From NCBI GenBank assembly GCA_018657655.1, contig JABHWQ010000306.1, forward strand, positions 1 to 6,297: 6,297 nt of DNA, written 5' to 3'. Position numbers and translations under genes: made by a program. Position 1 is the stretch's first letter. Every line of letters starts with the position of its first letter. The notes beneath the pieces were generated by a model, which searched no databases, was not told where the DNA came from, and saw nothing but the letters and a program-made list of their open reading frames with translations. The DNA comes from Chloroflexota bacterium (lineage in GTDB: Bacteria > Chloroflexota > Dehalococcoidia > SZUA-161 > SpSt-899). Below, one piece after another: positions 1-5,193 of the stretch.

Positions 1-141
1 AAGAATACCCGCCGCCTGTAAAATCTCCTCCGGCGCGGCGCAACAAAAATAGCCATAGACCTTCCCGCCGGTTCGCTCTTTCCACTGTCGTGCCATACTG
101 TGCCTGGCGTCAGTTTGCGCCTCTTTCAGAATATCTTTCAT
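1..141 (-). CDS. 2-hydroxyacyl-CoA dehydratase family, second subunit (partial, N-terminal 47 aa)
   Basis: Seen: an open frame starts at ATG 141-139 and runs off the left edge with no stop. The 47 visible residues start MKDILKEAQTDARHSMARQW and go on to G-G-K-V-Y-G-Y-F-C-C-A-A-P-E-E-I-L-Q-A-A-G-I-L. The 'GKxxGYFC...PEEIxxAAGIL' block is the N-terminal signature of the HgdA/HgdB/BcrB/BcrC family (2-hydroxyacyl-CoA dehydratase and benzoyl-CoA reductase subunits). The ATG overlaps the TGA of the upstream gene (ATGA, 4 bases shared), which indicates translational coupling and 1:1 heterodimer production. A GGAG lies at 147-144, only two bases before the ATG, which is unusually close and also favours re-initiation by terminating ribosomes. 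Inferred role: partner of the adjacent subunit in a [4Fe-4S] heterodimer that dehydrates a 2-hydroxyacyl-CoA. The cluster-binding cysteines lie beyond the window, so activity and substrate cannot be judged. The family call is firm for so short a fragment because both motif and context agree. Confidence 0.85.
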   Translation of the reverse strand, partial: MKDILKEAQTDARHSMARQWKERTGGKVYGYFCCAAPEEILQAAGIL

Positions 142-1457
142 TTCTCCGCGTCCTTACCGCTTCCAGGATATTCAGATAGCCCTTTACGGTGAAGTATCTG
201 CTCTGCAAATGCGTCCAGCCGGGTGCGAACCTGGCCCCAAGAGAAGCTTCTCTCATCGACTAGGTCACACTCAATCTGCACGGATGGGACACCTAATTTT
301 GTCTCCAGCATATGTCGTGTCTCTAGCATTGGTATGTAGACTGGCCGGCAGGTAATAATGCTGCTGATCAATACGCCATCAATCTGGTATTCTCGCACGA
401 GTTCCTCGGTACCGGTGACCATCATGCGAATCAAGGATGTACCCTCGGTAAGGGTTCGAGTGGCGATCTCCAGGAGGGGCTCATCCGGATTTCGCGACGG
501 CCAGGGTGTGGCGTTATAGTTGGCCTGATATGCGAATGCTCCCCCAATCGGCTCGAAATAGTTCAACAGGCCCATGTTGAACCACAGCGGCATGCCCAGG
601 ATGAGCAGGCGAAACCGCTCATTTTCGATCTGTCCCCGGCCGGTCTCGACCCGTTCTCGCAGTTCGTCCCGCAGGGTGCGATAGAACTGGTACGCCTTTT
701 CAGTTCCTGAACAGTACATCCCGGGATACATCGTGGCAAAACCATCGGCGGCGCTCATAGGCGAGGGGACGGCTTTGCACAACTGCATGATCTCCAGACG
801 CAATTCGTTGGTCTTATAGGAAAGATCCAGGCATTCGTTGAGTCGACCCGGGTCGTAGGCCTGTCCGGTCACCTCGGAGATGAAGGCGATGCAGTCTTCC
901 AGTTGCGAGCGATAGTACCTGATCTCGTGCGGGCGGGGCTCCCGCAGCATGCCCTCGAAAAAGCGCTCCGGTTTGTCGATGGTGAACATCGGGACATTCA
1001 GTCTTTGTGCCATGTCCTCCCACCACTTGACCCGTAGGTCGCATACCTTGGAAGAGGTGATGAGTAGATCGGGAGCCGCCATTCCGCCCAGTGGGGCATC
1101 GGACAGGTCGCCGTTCAGGACATAGCCCATGGCAGTGCGCTGATAGCCGCAAAGGTCCGTGGAATACCCTGCCTGCTCAGCGATTCGGGAGAACCGAATC
1201 GCGTCATTATCCGATTCCGGGGTCTTGCGCCGGATGGCGCATAAAGAGGCAAATTGCTCTGGATAGTACGGATGAATGCCCAGCGCGTAATATATTTCCT
1301 TTTCGATGAGAGCACAGGACCATACCACCGGTTTTCCGGCCTTTTTATGTTCATGACCTTCACGGAAATCATCCTGAATGAATTGCCAGCCGCTTCGTGC
1401 GGTGGTGAGAGATTTCCGGGATTTGGCCGTTTTCGTTGTTGCTTTGTCTTCGCTCAT
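138..1457 (-). CDS. 2-hydroxyacyl-CoA dehydratase / benzoyl-CoA reductase family subunit (HgdB/BcrB-like)
   Basis: A 439-aa cytoplasmic protein, about normal length for the family plus a basic, Lys/Thr-rich N-terminal tail of about 40 aa. Seen: residues 48-73 carry the 'EIYYALGIHPYYPEQ' block typical of the N-terminal lobe. Three cysteines sit where the family places its [4Fe-4S] ligands: C103 in 'DLCGYQR', C139 in 'SSKVCDL' and C370 in 'IITCRP'. Family knowledge: such subunits form heterodimers that receive one electron from an ATP-hydrolysing activator and eliminate water from (R)-2-hydroxyacyl-CoA through a ketyl radical; benzoyl-CoA reductases share the fold. With all three cysteines kept, this is probably a catalytic subunit. 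Start: ATG 1457 follows a GGGGTG about seven bases upstream; no better start is visible. It lies 148 bases downstream of the CoA-transferase on the same strand and overlaps the next subunit by 4 bases. The substrate is not readable; aromatic-ring reduction is less likely than dehydration given the CoA-transferase neighbour, but it is not excluded. Confidence 0.9.
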   Translation of the reverse strand: MSEDKATTKTAKSRKSLTTARSGWQFIQDDFREGHEHKKAGKPVVWSCALIEKEIYYALGIHPYYPEQFASLCAIRRKTPESDNDAIRFSRIAEQAGYSTDLCGYQRTAMGYVLNGDLSDAPLGGMAAPDLLITSSKVCDLRVKWWEDMAQRLNVPMFTIDKPERFFEGMLREPRPHEIRYYRSQLEDCIAFISEVTGQAYDPGRLNECLDLSYKTNELRLEIMQLCKAVPSPMSAADGFATMYPGMYCSGTEKAYQFYRTLRDELRERVETGRGQIENERFRLLILGMPLWFNMGLLNYFEPIGGAFAYQANYNATPWPSRNPDEPLLEIATRTLTEGTSLIRMMVTGTEELVREYQIDGVLISSIITCRPVYIPMLETRHMLETKLGVPSVQIECDLVDERSFSWGQVRTRLDAFAEQILHRKGLSEYPGSGKDAEK

Positions 1458-1507
1458 TTGTTCACCCCAGAGTGACTGCTGCGATACTGCACTTTCGATT
1501 TTAAAAA

Positions 1508-1554
1508 GTGATGGCGGGATTGATCGTGTGCAAAGTTAGATCTTCTGCCGTCAC
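1508..1554 (-). terminator. possible weak terminator or attenuator between CoA-transferase and dehydratase genes
   Basis: Read on the minus strand, a 10-base arm (1554-1545) pairs with another (1517-1508) at 8 of 10 positions across a 27-base loop, and is followed directly by TTTTT. The mismatches and long loop make it weak. It may partly reduce transcription entering the dehydratase genes. The rest of the 1458-1605 gap shows no gene. Confidence 0.25.
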
Positions 1555-1605
1555 CTCGCATATGTACTGGCCCTAAATGTCATGACCACGATAGTCTTGA
1601 AGTCG

Positions 1606-2823
1606 TTAAATGACCTCGTCTTCCTTGAGCCTGGAGATATGGTCCCAATCGTACCCAAGTAGCTCCAGTAAAATCTCCTCCGTGTGCTGACCGAACTCAG
1701 GTGCTTCACGGCGGACCGAGCAGGGAGTGCGAGTCATGCTGATCGGGAAACCGGCTGTTTTGATTCGACCCCACGATGAATGATCGTACTCAATAACATA
1801 GTCATTGGCGATCGCCTGAGGGTCATCTGAGAACTCTGCAACGGTGTTGATCCGTGATACCGGCATATCTTTCTCTCGTAAGAGTCTTTCCCATGTCTGG
1901 CTGGGCTGGGTCGCGAATCGTTCGTCGAGGATGGCCACCAGATCAGGTGTGTTCTTGCTGCGGGCTTCCATATTGTTGAACCTGGGGTCGCTCTCCAGTT
2001 CCTGCAGTCCCATTACTTGGCAGAAATTTGGCCAGTGCTGATCGGGAGGGATGAGAATAAGAGCCAGCCATCTGCCATCCTGGCACTTGTATTGGCTATA
2101 TAGAGGATTGAAAGGCTGGTTTCTGGATATGAATGTCGGGGCGGACCCGCCCAAGGTGTAAATGGTCAGCGGGTAGGTGAGAAGATAGCTCATACCACCC
2201 AGAATGGACCCTGAAACCTTCTGTCCTTCCCCGGTCCGCTGGCGATGAACTACGGCCGCCAGGACGGCAAACGCCGTAGTAATGGCCCCCATTCCGTCGG
2301 CTATCTGAACTGGAGGATAGTGTGCCTCGCCATCCGGATGTATCAGCATGGACCAGAAACCGGAGCGAGCCAAGCCCGTCGAATCGAAAGCACGCGCATC
2401 TTTGTCCGGACCATGTTCACCCCAGCCCGTACAATGGGCATAGATCAACCGGGAATTGTATTTGGATAATGTTTCATAGTCCATTCCCAATCGTTCCGCA
2501 GCTCCAGATCTGTAATTGTGAACGAAAATGTCGGATTGCTCCACCAATCGGTAGATCAATTCCCTTCCGGCTTCCTTCTTCAGGTCGACTTTGAGGCTAC
2601 GCTTGTTTCGGTTACCAATCTCAAAATATGGGTTGCGTTGCTTCAGGTTATCGGCAACTCGATGCCCTCCGACTACCATGGCCCCACGTCCTGGATCACC
2701 TGTGATCCGATCCTCGATCTTAATTACATCTGCGCCCAAATCAGCCAGCAACATGGTGCATTGGGGTCCCTGCTGCCATTGAGTCCAGTCGATTATGCGA
2801 ATACCTTCCAGTGCTCCTGCCAT
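1606..2823 (-). CDS. family III (CaiB/BaiF-type) CoA-transferase
   Basis: A 405-aa soluble enzyme, the full usual length of formyl-CoA transferase / CaiB family members. Seen: N-terminal 'LEGIRIIDWTQW...GP...LLADLGADVIKIE' (residues 5-37); the CoA-binding segment around 'NRNKRSLKVDL' (71-81); 'SDIFVHNYRSGAAERLGMDY' (97-116); a candidate catalytic aspartate D176 in 'VQIADGMGA', matching Asp169 of formyl-CoA transferase; and a C-terminal 'GQHTEEILLELLGY' (378-391). Family knowledge: the Asp forms acyl-anhydride and aspartyl-CoA intermediates to move CoA between carboxylic acids. Inferred role: activation of a 2-hydroxy acid to its CoA ester for the dehydratase encoded downstream, as HadA and FldA do. 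Start: ATG 2823 has an excellent GGAGG five bases upstream. It is the first gene of the minus-strand unit and is transcribed divergently from the Lrp/AsnC regulator. The particular acid cannot be deduced; family annotations such as carnitine or succinate transferase would be overreach. Confidence 0.93.
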   Translation of the reverse strand: MAGALEGIRIIDWTQWQQGPQCTMLLADLGADVIKIEDRITGDPGRGAMVVGGHRVADNLKQRNPYFEIGNRNKRSLKVDLKKEAGRELIYRLVEQSDIFVHNYRSGAAERLGMDYETLSKYNSRLIYAHCTGWGEHGPDKDARAFDSTGLARSGFWSMLIHPDGEAHYPPVQIADGMGAITTAFAVLAAVVHRQRTGEGQKVSGSILGGMSYLLTYPLTIYTLGGSAPTFISRNQPFNPLYSQYKCQDGRWLALILIPPDQHWPNFCQVMGLQELESDPRFNNMEARSKNTPDLVAILDERFATQPSQTWERLLREKDMPVSRINTVAEFSDDPQAIANDYVIEYDHSSWGRIKTAGFPISMTRTPCSVRREAPEFGQHTEEILLELLGYDWDHISRLKEDEVI

Positions 2824-2828
2824 CTAAA

Positions 2829-2834
2829 CCTCCA
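2829..2834 (-). promoter_or_regulatory. strong ribosome binding site of the CoA-transferase gene
   Basis: On the minus strand TGGAGG precedes ATG 2823 by five bases. It fixes the start of the CoA-transferase and predicts strong initiation. Confidence 0.85.
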
Positions 2835-2912
2835 GAGGAAAAAATGAATTACCGGTCAACATGCCTGATGCTATTTATTGTGAATACATAGTTTAACATC
2901 ATTTGATCATAA

Positions 2913-2940
2913 TTTATAAATATTTGCAACATATCGTCCA
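2913..2940 (-). promoter_or_regulatory. candidate sigma70-type promoter for the CoA-transferase operon
   Basis: Read on the minus strand: -35 TGGACG (2940-2935, 4/6 to consensus), 16-base spacer, -10 TATAAA (2918-2913, 5/6). Transcription would begin near 2906, giving a leader of about 80 bases. The -10 overlaps a perfect 10-base palindrome, ATTTATAAAT (2912-2921). AT-rich DNA produces such matches by chance, so this is a prediction. Confidence 0.4.
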
Positions 2941-2960
2941 TTTATGTTATCTAATATAAA
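2941..2960. promoter_or_regulatory. candidate operator: imperfect palindrome between the divergent promoters
   Basis: TTTATgTTA-TC-TAAtATAAA: two 9-base arms that match at 8 of 9 positions around a 2-base centre. It abuts the candidate -35 of the CoA-transferase promoter and lies 15 bases from the candidate -35 of the regulator promoter. AT-rich dyads in the promoter region are typical Lrp/AsnC targets. It is inferred to be a binding site of the adjacent tandem regulator. Confidence 0.4.
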
Positions 2961-2975
2961 CATTTGGTATAAATA

Positions 2976-3004
2976 TGGATAATATTGCCATTAGGTGATA
3001 TAAT
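2976..3004 (+). promoter_or_regulatory. candidate promoter of the Lrp/AsnC-type regulator
   Basis: -35 TGGATA (2976-2981, 4/6), 17-base spacer, perfect -10 TATAAT (2999-3004). Initiation near 3011 would give a leader of about 114 bases before the regulator's ATG. Confidence 0.45.
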
Positions 3005-3080
3005 TAGAATGTTTTGTATTATTAAGGCTTTGTCTGCAATCGCGTGCTGGACTATTTCCATCCCAGGCTGTAACGGGAAC

Positions 3081-3094
3081 GTGATTCCTATCAC
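3081..3094 (+). promoter_or_regulatory. short dyad in the regulator leader
   Basis: GTGAT-tcct-ATCAC, two perfect 5-base arms with a 4-base centre, 30 bases ahead of the regulator start. It could be an autoregulatory operator or a small leader hairpin. A dyad this short can arise by chance. Confidence 0.25.
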
Positions 3095-3124
3095 TAAACA
3101 GATAATCAACTATGGAGTTCAACA

Positions 3125-4081
3125 ATGACGGAAACGTTTTCACATGCCATGTCCGGCCATATTATGTATGGCAATCTGGATGATCTTGATCGCGATATCA
3201 TTGCTGAACTCAGGCATGACTCCCGCCAGAGCAACGTCGAAATCGCCAAGCGTCTGAACATCAGTAACCATACCGTCCATCGACGACTGCAAAAGTTAAT
3301 CAATGATAGGACAATCAGGCTCATTACCACGGTGAACGCGGAATCCTTCGGATTCGCGGGATCGTTGATTGGCGGCATTCACGTTAACAGGGGACAAGTC
3401 GGCACAGCGGTAGAGGAACTGTTGGCACTGACCAACGTCTTAACAATTTCGGAGACCACGGGTCGTTATGACATACTTGTCTGGGCTATATACCGTAATC
3501 CCGATGATCTATATGACTTCCTGGTAAACCGGCTGGGTGCAATCCACTCGATTGCCACTACCGAGGCCATGATTAACTTGCGTACGGTTAAAACGCCTTT
3601 CCAAAAGGTCCATATCGATGATCCACGAAACGTCACTGAGTTGCACAATCTGCAATCGATTGACCGCAGGATAGTCGAACAATTGGTGATTGATCCCCGA
3701 CTGAACACCACTGAACTAAGCCGGAATCTGGGCGTCGCATGGAATACGGCACATCGGAGGCTGGATCGACTGCTTCGCGAGGGCGTCATCCGTACTATCG
3801 TGAGAGTGGGCCCGGCAGCCCTGGGTTATCGACTAAATATATCTTTTCTCATTCGCATACGCAGCGGTGAAGTCGAATCCGTCGCGAGCACACTGAGCAC
3901 CTTTGATGAGATTTTGACTGTCGCTATATGCACTGGCACATGGGACATCATGGCTACCGCGATATTCCGGGATGCGGATGAAATGTCGGCGTTTATCAGA
4001 AATCGAATGGATCACATATCGGGTATCATTAACCTGGAGACCAATATAGGCTTACAAACCGTCAGACGCTCCGGGTATTGA
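3125..4081 (+). CDS. tandem (double) Lrp/AsnC-family transcriptional regulator
   Basis: 318 aa, about twice the usual 150-165 aa of Lrp/AsnC proteins. Seen, in order: HTH1 (about 20-66, 'LDDLDRDIIAELRHDSRQSN' then 'NHTVHRRLQKLINDRTIR'); RAM-type domain 1 (about 75-157, with 'TGRYDILVWAIYRNPDDLYD'); HTH2 (about 178-225, 'IDRRIVEQL...TTELSRNLGV...NTAHRRLDRLLREGVIR'); RAM-type domain 2 (about 232-315, with 'TGTWDIMATAIFRDADEM'). Both halves are complete, so one chain may form the pseudo-dimer that two normal subunits would. Family knowledge: RAM domains bind amino acids or other small ligands and set oligomeric state. Start: ATG 3125 has GGAG seven bases upstream; later Met codons at residues 9 and 14 lack this. 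It is transcribed away from the CoA-transferase, so it probably controls that operon and itself, perhaps in response to an acyl or amino-acid intermediate. Siroheme decarboxylases share the fold and can be fused, but the intact HTH recognition helices and the context favour a regulator. Confidence 0.9.
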   Translation: MTETFSHAMSGHIMYGNLDDLDRDIIAELRHDSRQSNVEIAKRLNISNHTVHRRLQKLINDRTIRLITTVNAESFGFAGSLIGGIHVNRGQVGTAVEELLALTNVLTISETTGRYDILVWAIYRNPDDLYDFLVNRLGAIHSIATTEAMINLRTVKTPFQKVHIDDPRNVTELHNLQSIDRRIVEQLVIDPRLNTTELSRNLGVAWNTAHRRLDRLLREGVIRTIVRVGPAALGYRLNISFLIRIRSGEVESVASTLSTFDEILTVAICTGTWDIMATAIFRDADEMSAFIRNRMDHISGIINLETNIGLQTVRRSGY

Positions 4082-4204
4082 TTGCAACTGGCGACTATGG
4101 GAGGTACTAAACAGGATCGACAATCGATGATATCGTAAAGGTTCGGCGCAGTCGCACACTTAAAAGAGTACATTTACACCCATCATTGCCTATCCTGTGA
4201 GTGA
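4082..4204. other. non-coding stretch after the regulator
   Basis: No gene, no T-tracted hairpin and no recognisable site between the regulator's stop and the inverted repeat that follows. The regulator therefore has no obvious terminator of its own; the next hairpin may serve. Confidence 0.5.
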
Positions 4205-4275
4205 TGACCTGACCCCCTTTCAAATCAGTCCAAGTCTAACATTTTACCTGGACTAGTTTTCCGGGGGTCAGGTCA
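4205..4275. repeat. nested inverted repeat, REP/MITE-like element
   Basis: Seen: a perfect 13-base inverted repeat, TGACCTGACCCCC at 4205-4217 and its complement at 4263-4275. Inside it is a second perfect 6-base pair, AGTCCA (4227-4232) and TGGACT (4249-4254), with unpaired 8-9-base strips between them. The transcript would fold into a long two-part hairpin. From general knowledge, GGGGTCAGGTC-like palindromes are dispersed intergenic repeats in many bacterial genomes and are often mobilised by REP-associated tyrosine transposases (IS200/IS605-like). No transposase is in the window, so this would be a non-autonomous copy. It may also stop or stabilise transcripts of the regulator gene. Its repetitive nature cannot be shown from one copy. 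Confidence 0.7.
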
Positions 4276-4545
4276 CATCTGATCAGAATAGTTAGTTGAC
4301 ATAACATAATGATTAGATTCAATTTTAATGAATTGCGGTAGAATGACTGAAGGTAGCCACGATCATAATCCGTGGGCATATGAATCTTGAGGGGAGCATG
4401 ACAAAGAATAGGGAAGTCTGGTAATCTTGTATATGAAAGAATTAAACTGCCAAGGGAACGATATCAGAGCATTTGAGTCGGCACATGGTAAGTGAGACTG
4501 TTCTTTGCATCCAGTATGCGATTACCAATATAGGGAGTTGTTTCA

Positions 4546-4576
4546 GGGGGAGTTCGACTCTTCCCCGTCTTCACCA
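4546..4576 (+). pseudogene. orphan tRNA/tmRNA 3'-end-like segment (T-arm plus CCA)
   Basis: Seen: a stem GGGGGAG / CTTCCCC (seven pairs including one G-U) closes the seven-base loop TTCGACT, which is exactly a T-loop. It is followed by GTCTTC and then ACCA ending at 4576. With a five-pair T-stem, eight bases remain before the discriminator A and CCA, one more than in a normal tRNA or in tmRNA; bacterial tRNA-Sec has eight. No matching 5' acceptor strand (GAAGACGG-like), D-arm or anticodon arm is visible upstream. An intrinsic terminator follows 12 bases later, as after real tRNA or tmRNA genes. Best reading: the displaced 3' end of a tRNA or tmRNA gene, such as integrases leave at an attachment site. 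A chance hairpin is the alternative. Confidence 0.4.
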
Positions 4577-4587
4577 TGAAATCCCTC

Positions 4588-4607
4588 GACCCCTGTGGGG
4601 TCTTTTT
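4588..4607 (+). terminator. intrinsic (Rho-independent) terminator
   Basis: GACCCC-tgt-GGGGTC, six perfect pairs with a three-base loop, followed directly by TTTTT (4603-4607). It closes whatever is transcribed from the stretch upstream and insulates the next gene, which therefore needs its own promoter. Confidence 0.85.
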
Positions 4608-4659
4608 GCTATGGCAGGTTTAATTGGTGATCATTATGTAAACCGGATGGTTAAAACCA

Positions 4660-4680
4660 GTCAACTAACATCTAGTTAAC
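4660..4680. promoter_or_regulatory. candidate operator overlapping the -35 of the next promoter
   Basis: GTcAACTA-acatc-TAGTTaAC: 8-base arms matching at 7 of 8 positions with a 5-base centre. It overlaps the proposed -35 at 4665-4670, where a bound repressor would block polymerase. It is also part of the wider repeat family of this spacer. Confidence 0.35.
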
Positions 4681-4694
4681 ATAACAATTATAGT
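4665..4694 (+). promoter_or_regulatory. candidate promoter of the 150-aa protein gene
   Basis: -35 CTAACA (4665-4670, 4/6), 18-base spacer, -10 TATAGT (4689-4694, 5/6), downstream of the terminator and 40 bases before the gene start. An independent promoter is expected here because of that terminator. Confidence 0.4.
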
Positions 4695-4733
4695 GCGACC
4701 CACTGTTTTTAGAATTGAAGGAGATAGTACCGA

Positions 4734-5186
4734 ATGACGAAAAAGATCGACAATGCTGCTGATACGCCTTTTGAGGCCTATCAATACTGGCACCAGGTTT
4801 GGTGTGATTATTTGAATGAACACTATAAAGATAAATTCGTAGAGGCTGGCTTGCCGGGATGCAGTTTTACAGAGCGAGTTCCTGACGCGCCTGGTGGCAA
4901 AGGCTACTTCAGCTATGCACATGCTCCGGATGGCACATTGTACTTTATAGAAGAAGAAGGCAACGCCATTATTGAGTATGATTCATATGCTCTCGGTATA
5001 CAGATGCTGGGTGACGAGAATTGTGATTTCGGGGAGCAAGTGAAGGCCGGAAAGGTCAGGTTTATTAAGAATGTCGAGGATTTCATTAAAATGGGTCCCC
5101 TTCAACCCCTTCAGCGTGAAGCTTTCAAAGTGGCAATAGCAGAAACGGAGAAAAAATTCGATCTGGATCTACCAAAATTCTGGTAG
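4734..5186 (+). CDS. 150-aa soluble protein of uncertain family, possibly SCP2-like
   Basis: Start: ATG 4734 has AAGGAGA (4718-4724) nine bases upstream, a strong site, so the gene is very likely real. The protein is acidic, with no signal peptide or membrane segment. Seen: an aromatic-rich N-terminal helix region (13-33); a strand-rich middle with 'DGTLYFIEEEGNAIIEYDS' (66-84); then 'GIQMLGDENCDFGEQVKAGK' (88-107), a strand 'VRFI' and a hydrophobic helix (113-138) holding 'MGPLQPLQ'. The order strands, 'dp..a...GK' turn, strand, then helix with a 'k..PL' end resembles the sterol-carrier-protein-2 (SCP2) fold, which binds acyl-CoAs and lipids and often accompanies acyl-CoA genes. That match is by eye and weak. 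It has its own promoter and is followed 7 bases later by a 53-aa gene, so the two are probably co-transcribed. Four residues from the end the chain turns to 'LPKFW'. Function otherwise unknown. Confidence 0.85.
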   Translation: MTKKIDNAADTPFEAYQYWHQVWCDYLNEHYKDKFVEAGLPGCSFTERVPDAPGGKGYFSYAHAPDGTLYFIEEEGNAIIEYDSYALGIQMLGDENCDFGEQVKAGKVRFIKNVEDFIKMGPLQPLQREAFKVAIAETEKKFDLDLPKFW

Positions 5187-5193
5187 GTAAACT

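Larger units (their letters stand above)
4419..4607 (+). ncRNA. possible structured RNA ending at an intrinsic terminator
   Basis: A gene-free stretch with pairings that nest: TGGTAATC (4419-4426) with GATTACCA (4520-4527), eight bases, perfect; inside it GAAC (4455-4458) with GTTC (4499-4502), extendable by G-U pairs; then a 7-bp hairpin at 4546-4566 and a terminator at 4588-4607. The 5' end is unknown; a perfect TTGACA at 4296-4301 with a poor -10 (TTCAAT, 4318-4323) could drive it. It does not match the tmRNA, RNase P, SRP or common riboswitch signatures I know. Long imperfect helices also occur by chance, so confidence is low. Confidence 0.25.
4291..4686. repeat. family of related inverted and direct repeats bracketing about 380 bases
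   Basis: Seen: GTTAGTTGAC (4291-4300) recurs inverted at 4660-4669; ACATAATGAT (4304-4313) recurs inverted at 4630-4639. Both are perfect 10-base pairs in matching order, separated by 3 bases on the left and 20 on the right. In addition TAGTTgACATAACA (4293-4306) recurs directly as TAGTTaACATAACA (4673-4686), 13 of 14 identical. Either these are worn terminal repeats of a small non-autonomous element (4291-4669), or several copies of one regulator's site at two promoters. No clear target duplication is visible. Confidence 0.4.

Noticed and set aside
814..1152. A 112-codon minus-strand frame inside the dehydratase gene
   Set aside because: Composition rich in Arg, Gly and His and out of frame with a well-conserved protein; a shadow of it.
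3466..3789. A 107-codon open frame on the minus strand inside the regulator gene
   Set aside because: Arg/Ser-rich composition typical of an antisense shadow; the plus-strand frame has clear HTH and RAM domains.
3125..4081. Fused siroheme decarboxylase (AhbAB/NirDLGH-like) instead of a regulator
   Set aside because: The two halves keep good HTH segments and there are no haem-biosynthesis neighbours; kept only as a minor alternative.
4330..4576. A complete tmRNA or selenocysteine tRNA ending at the CCA
   Set aside because: No 5' acceptor strand, no tmRNA GGATTCGACAGGG-like start, no Ala-Ala tag reading frame and no tRNA-Sec D-arm or UCA anticodon arm could be found; only the 3' end matches.
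4473..4679. A 68-codon open frame on the plus strand in the non-coding spacer
   Set aside because: It lacks a clear ribosome site, has no family-like pattern and reads straight through the T-arm hairpin and the strong terminator.
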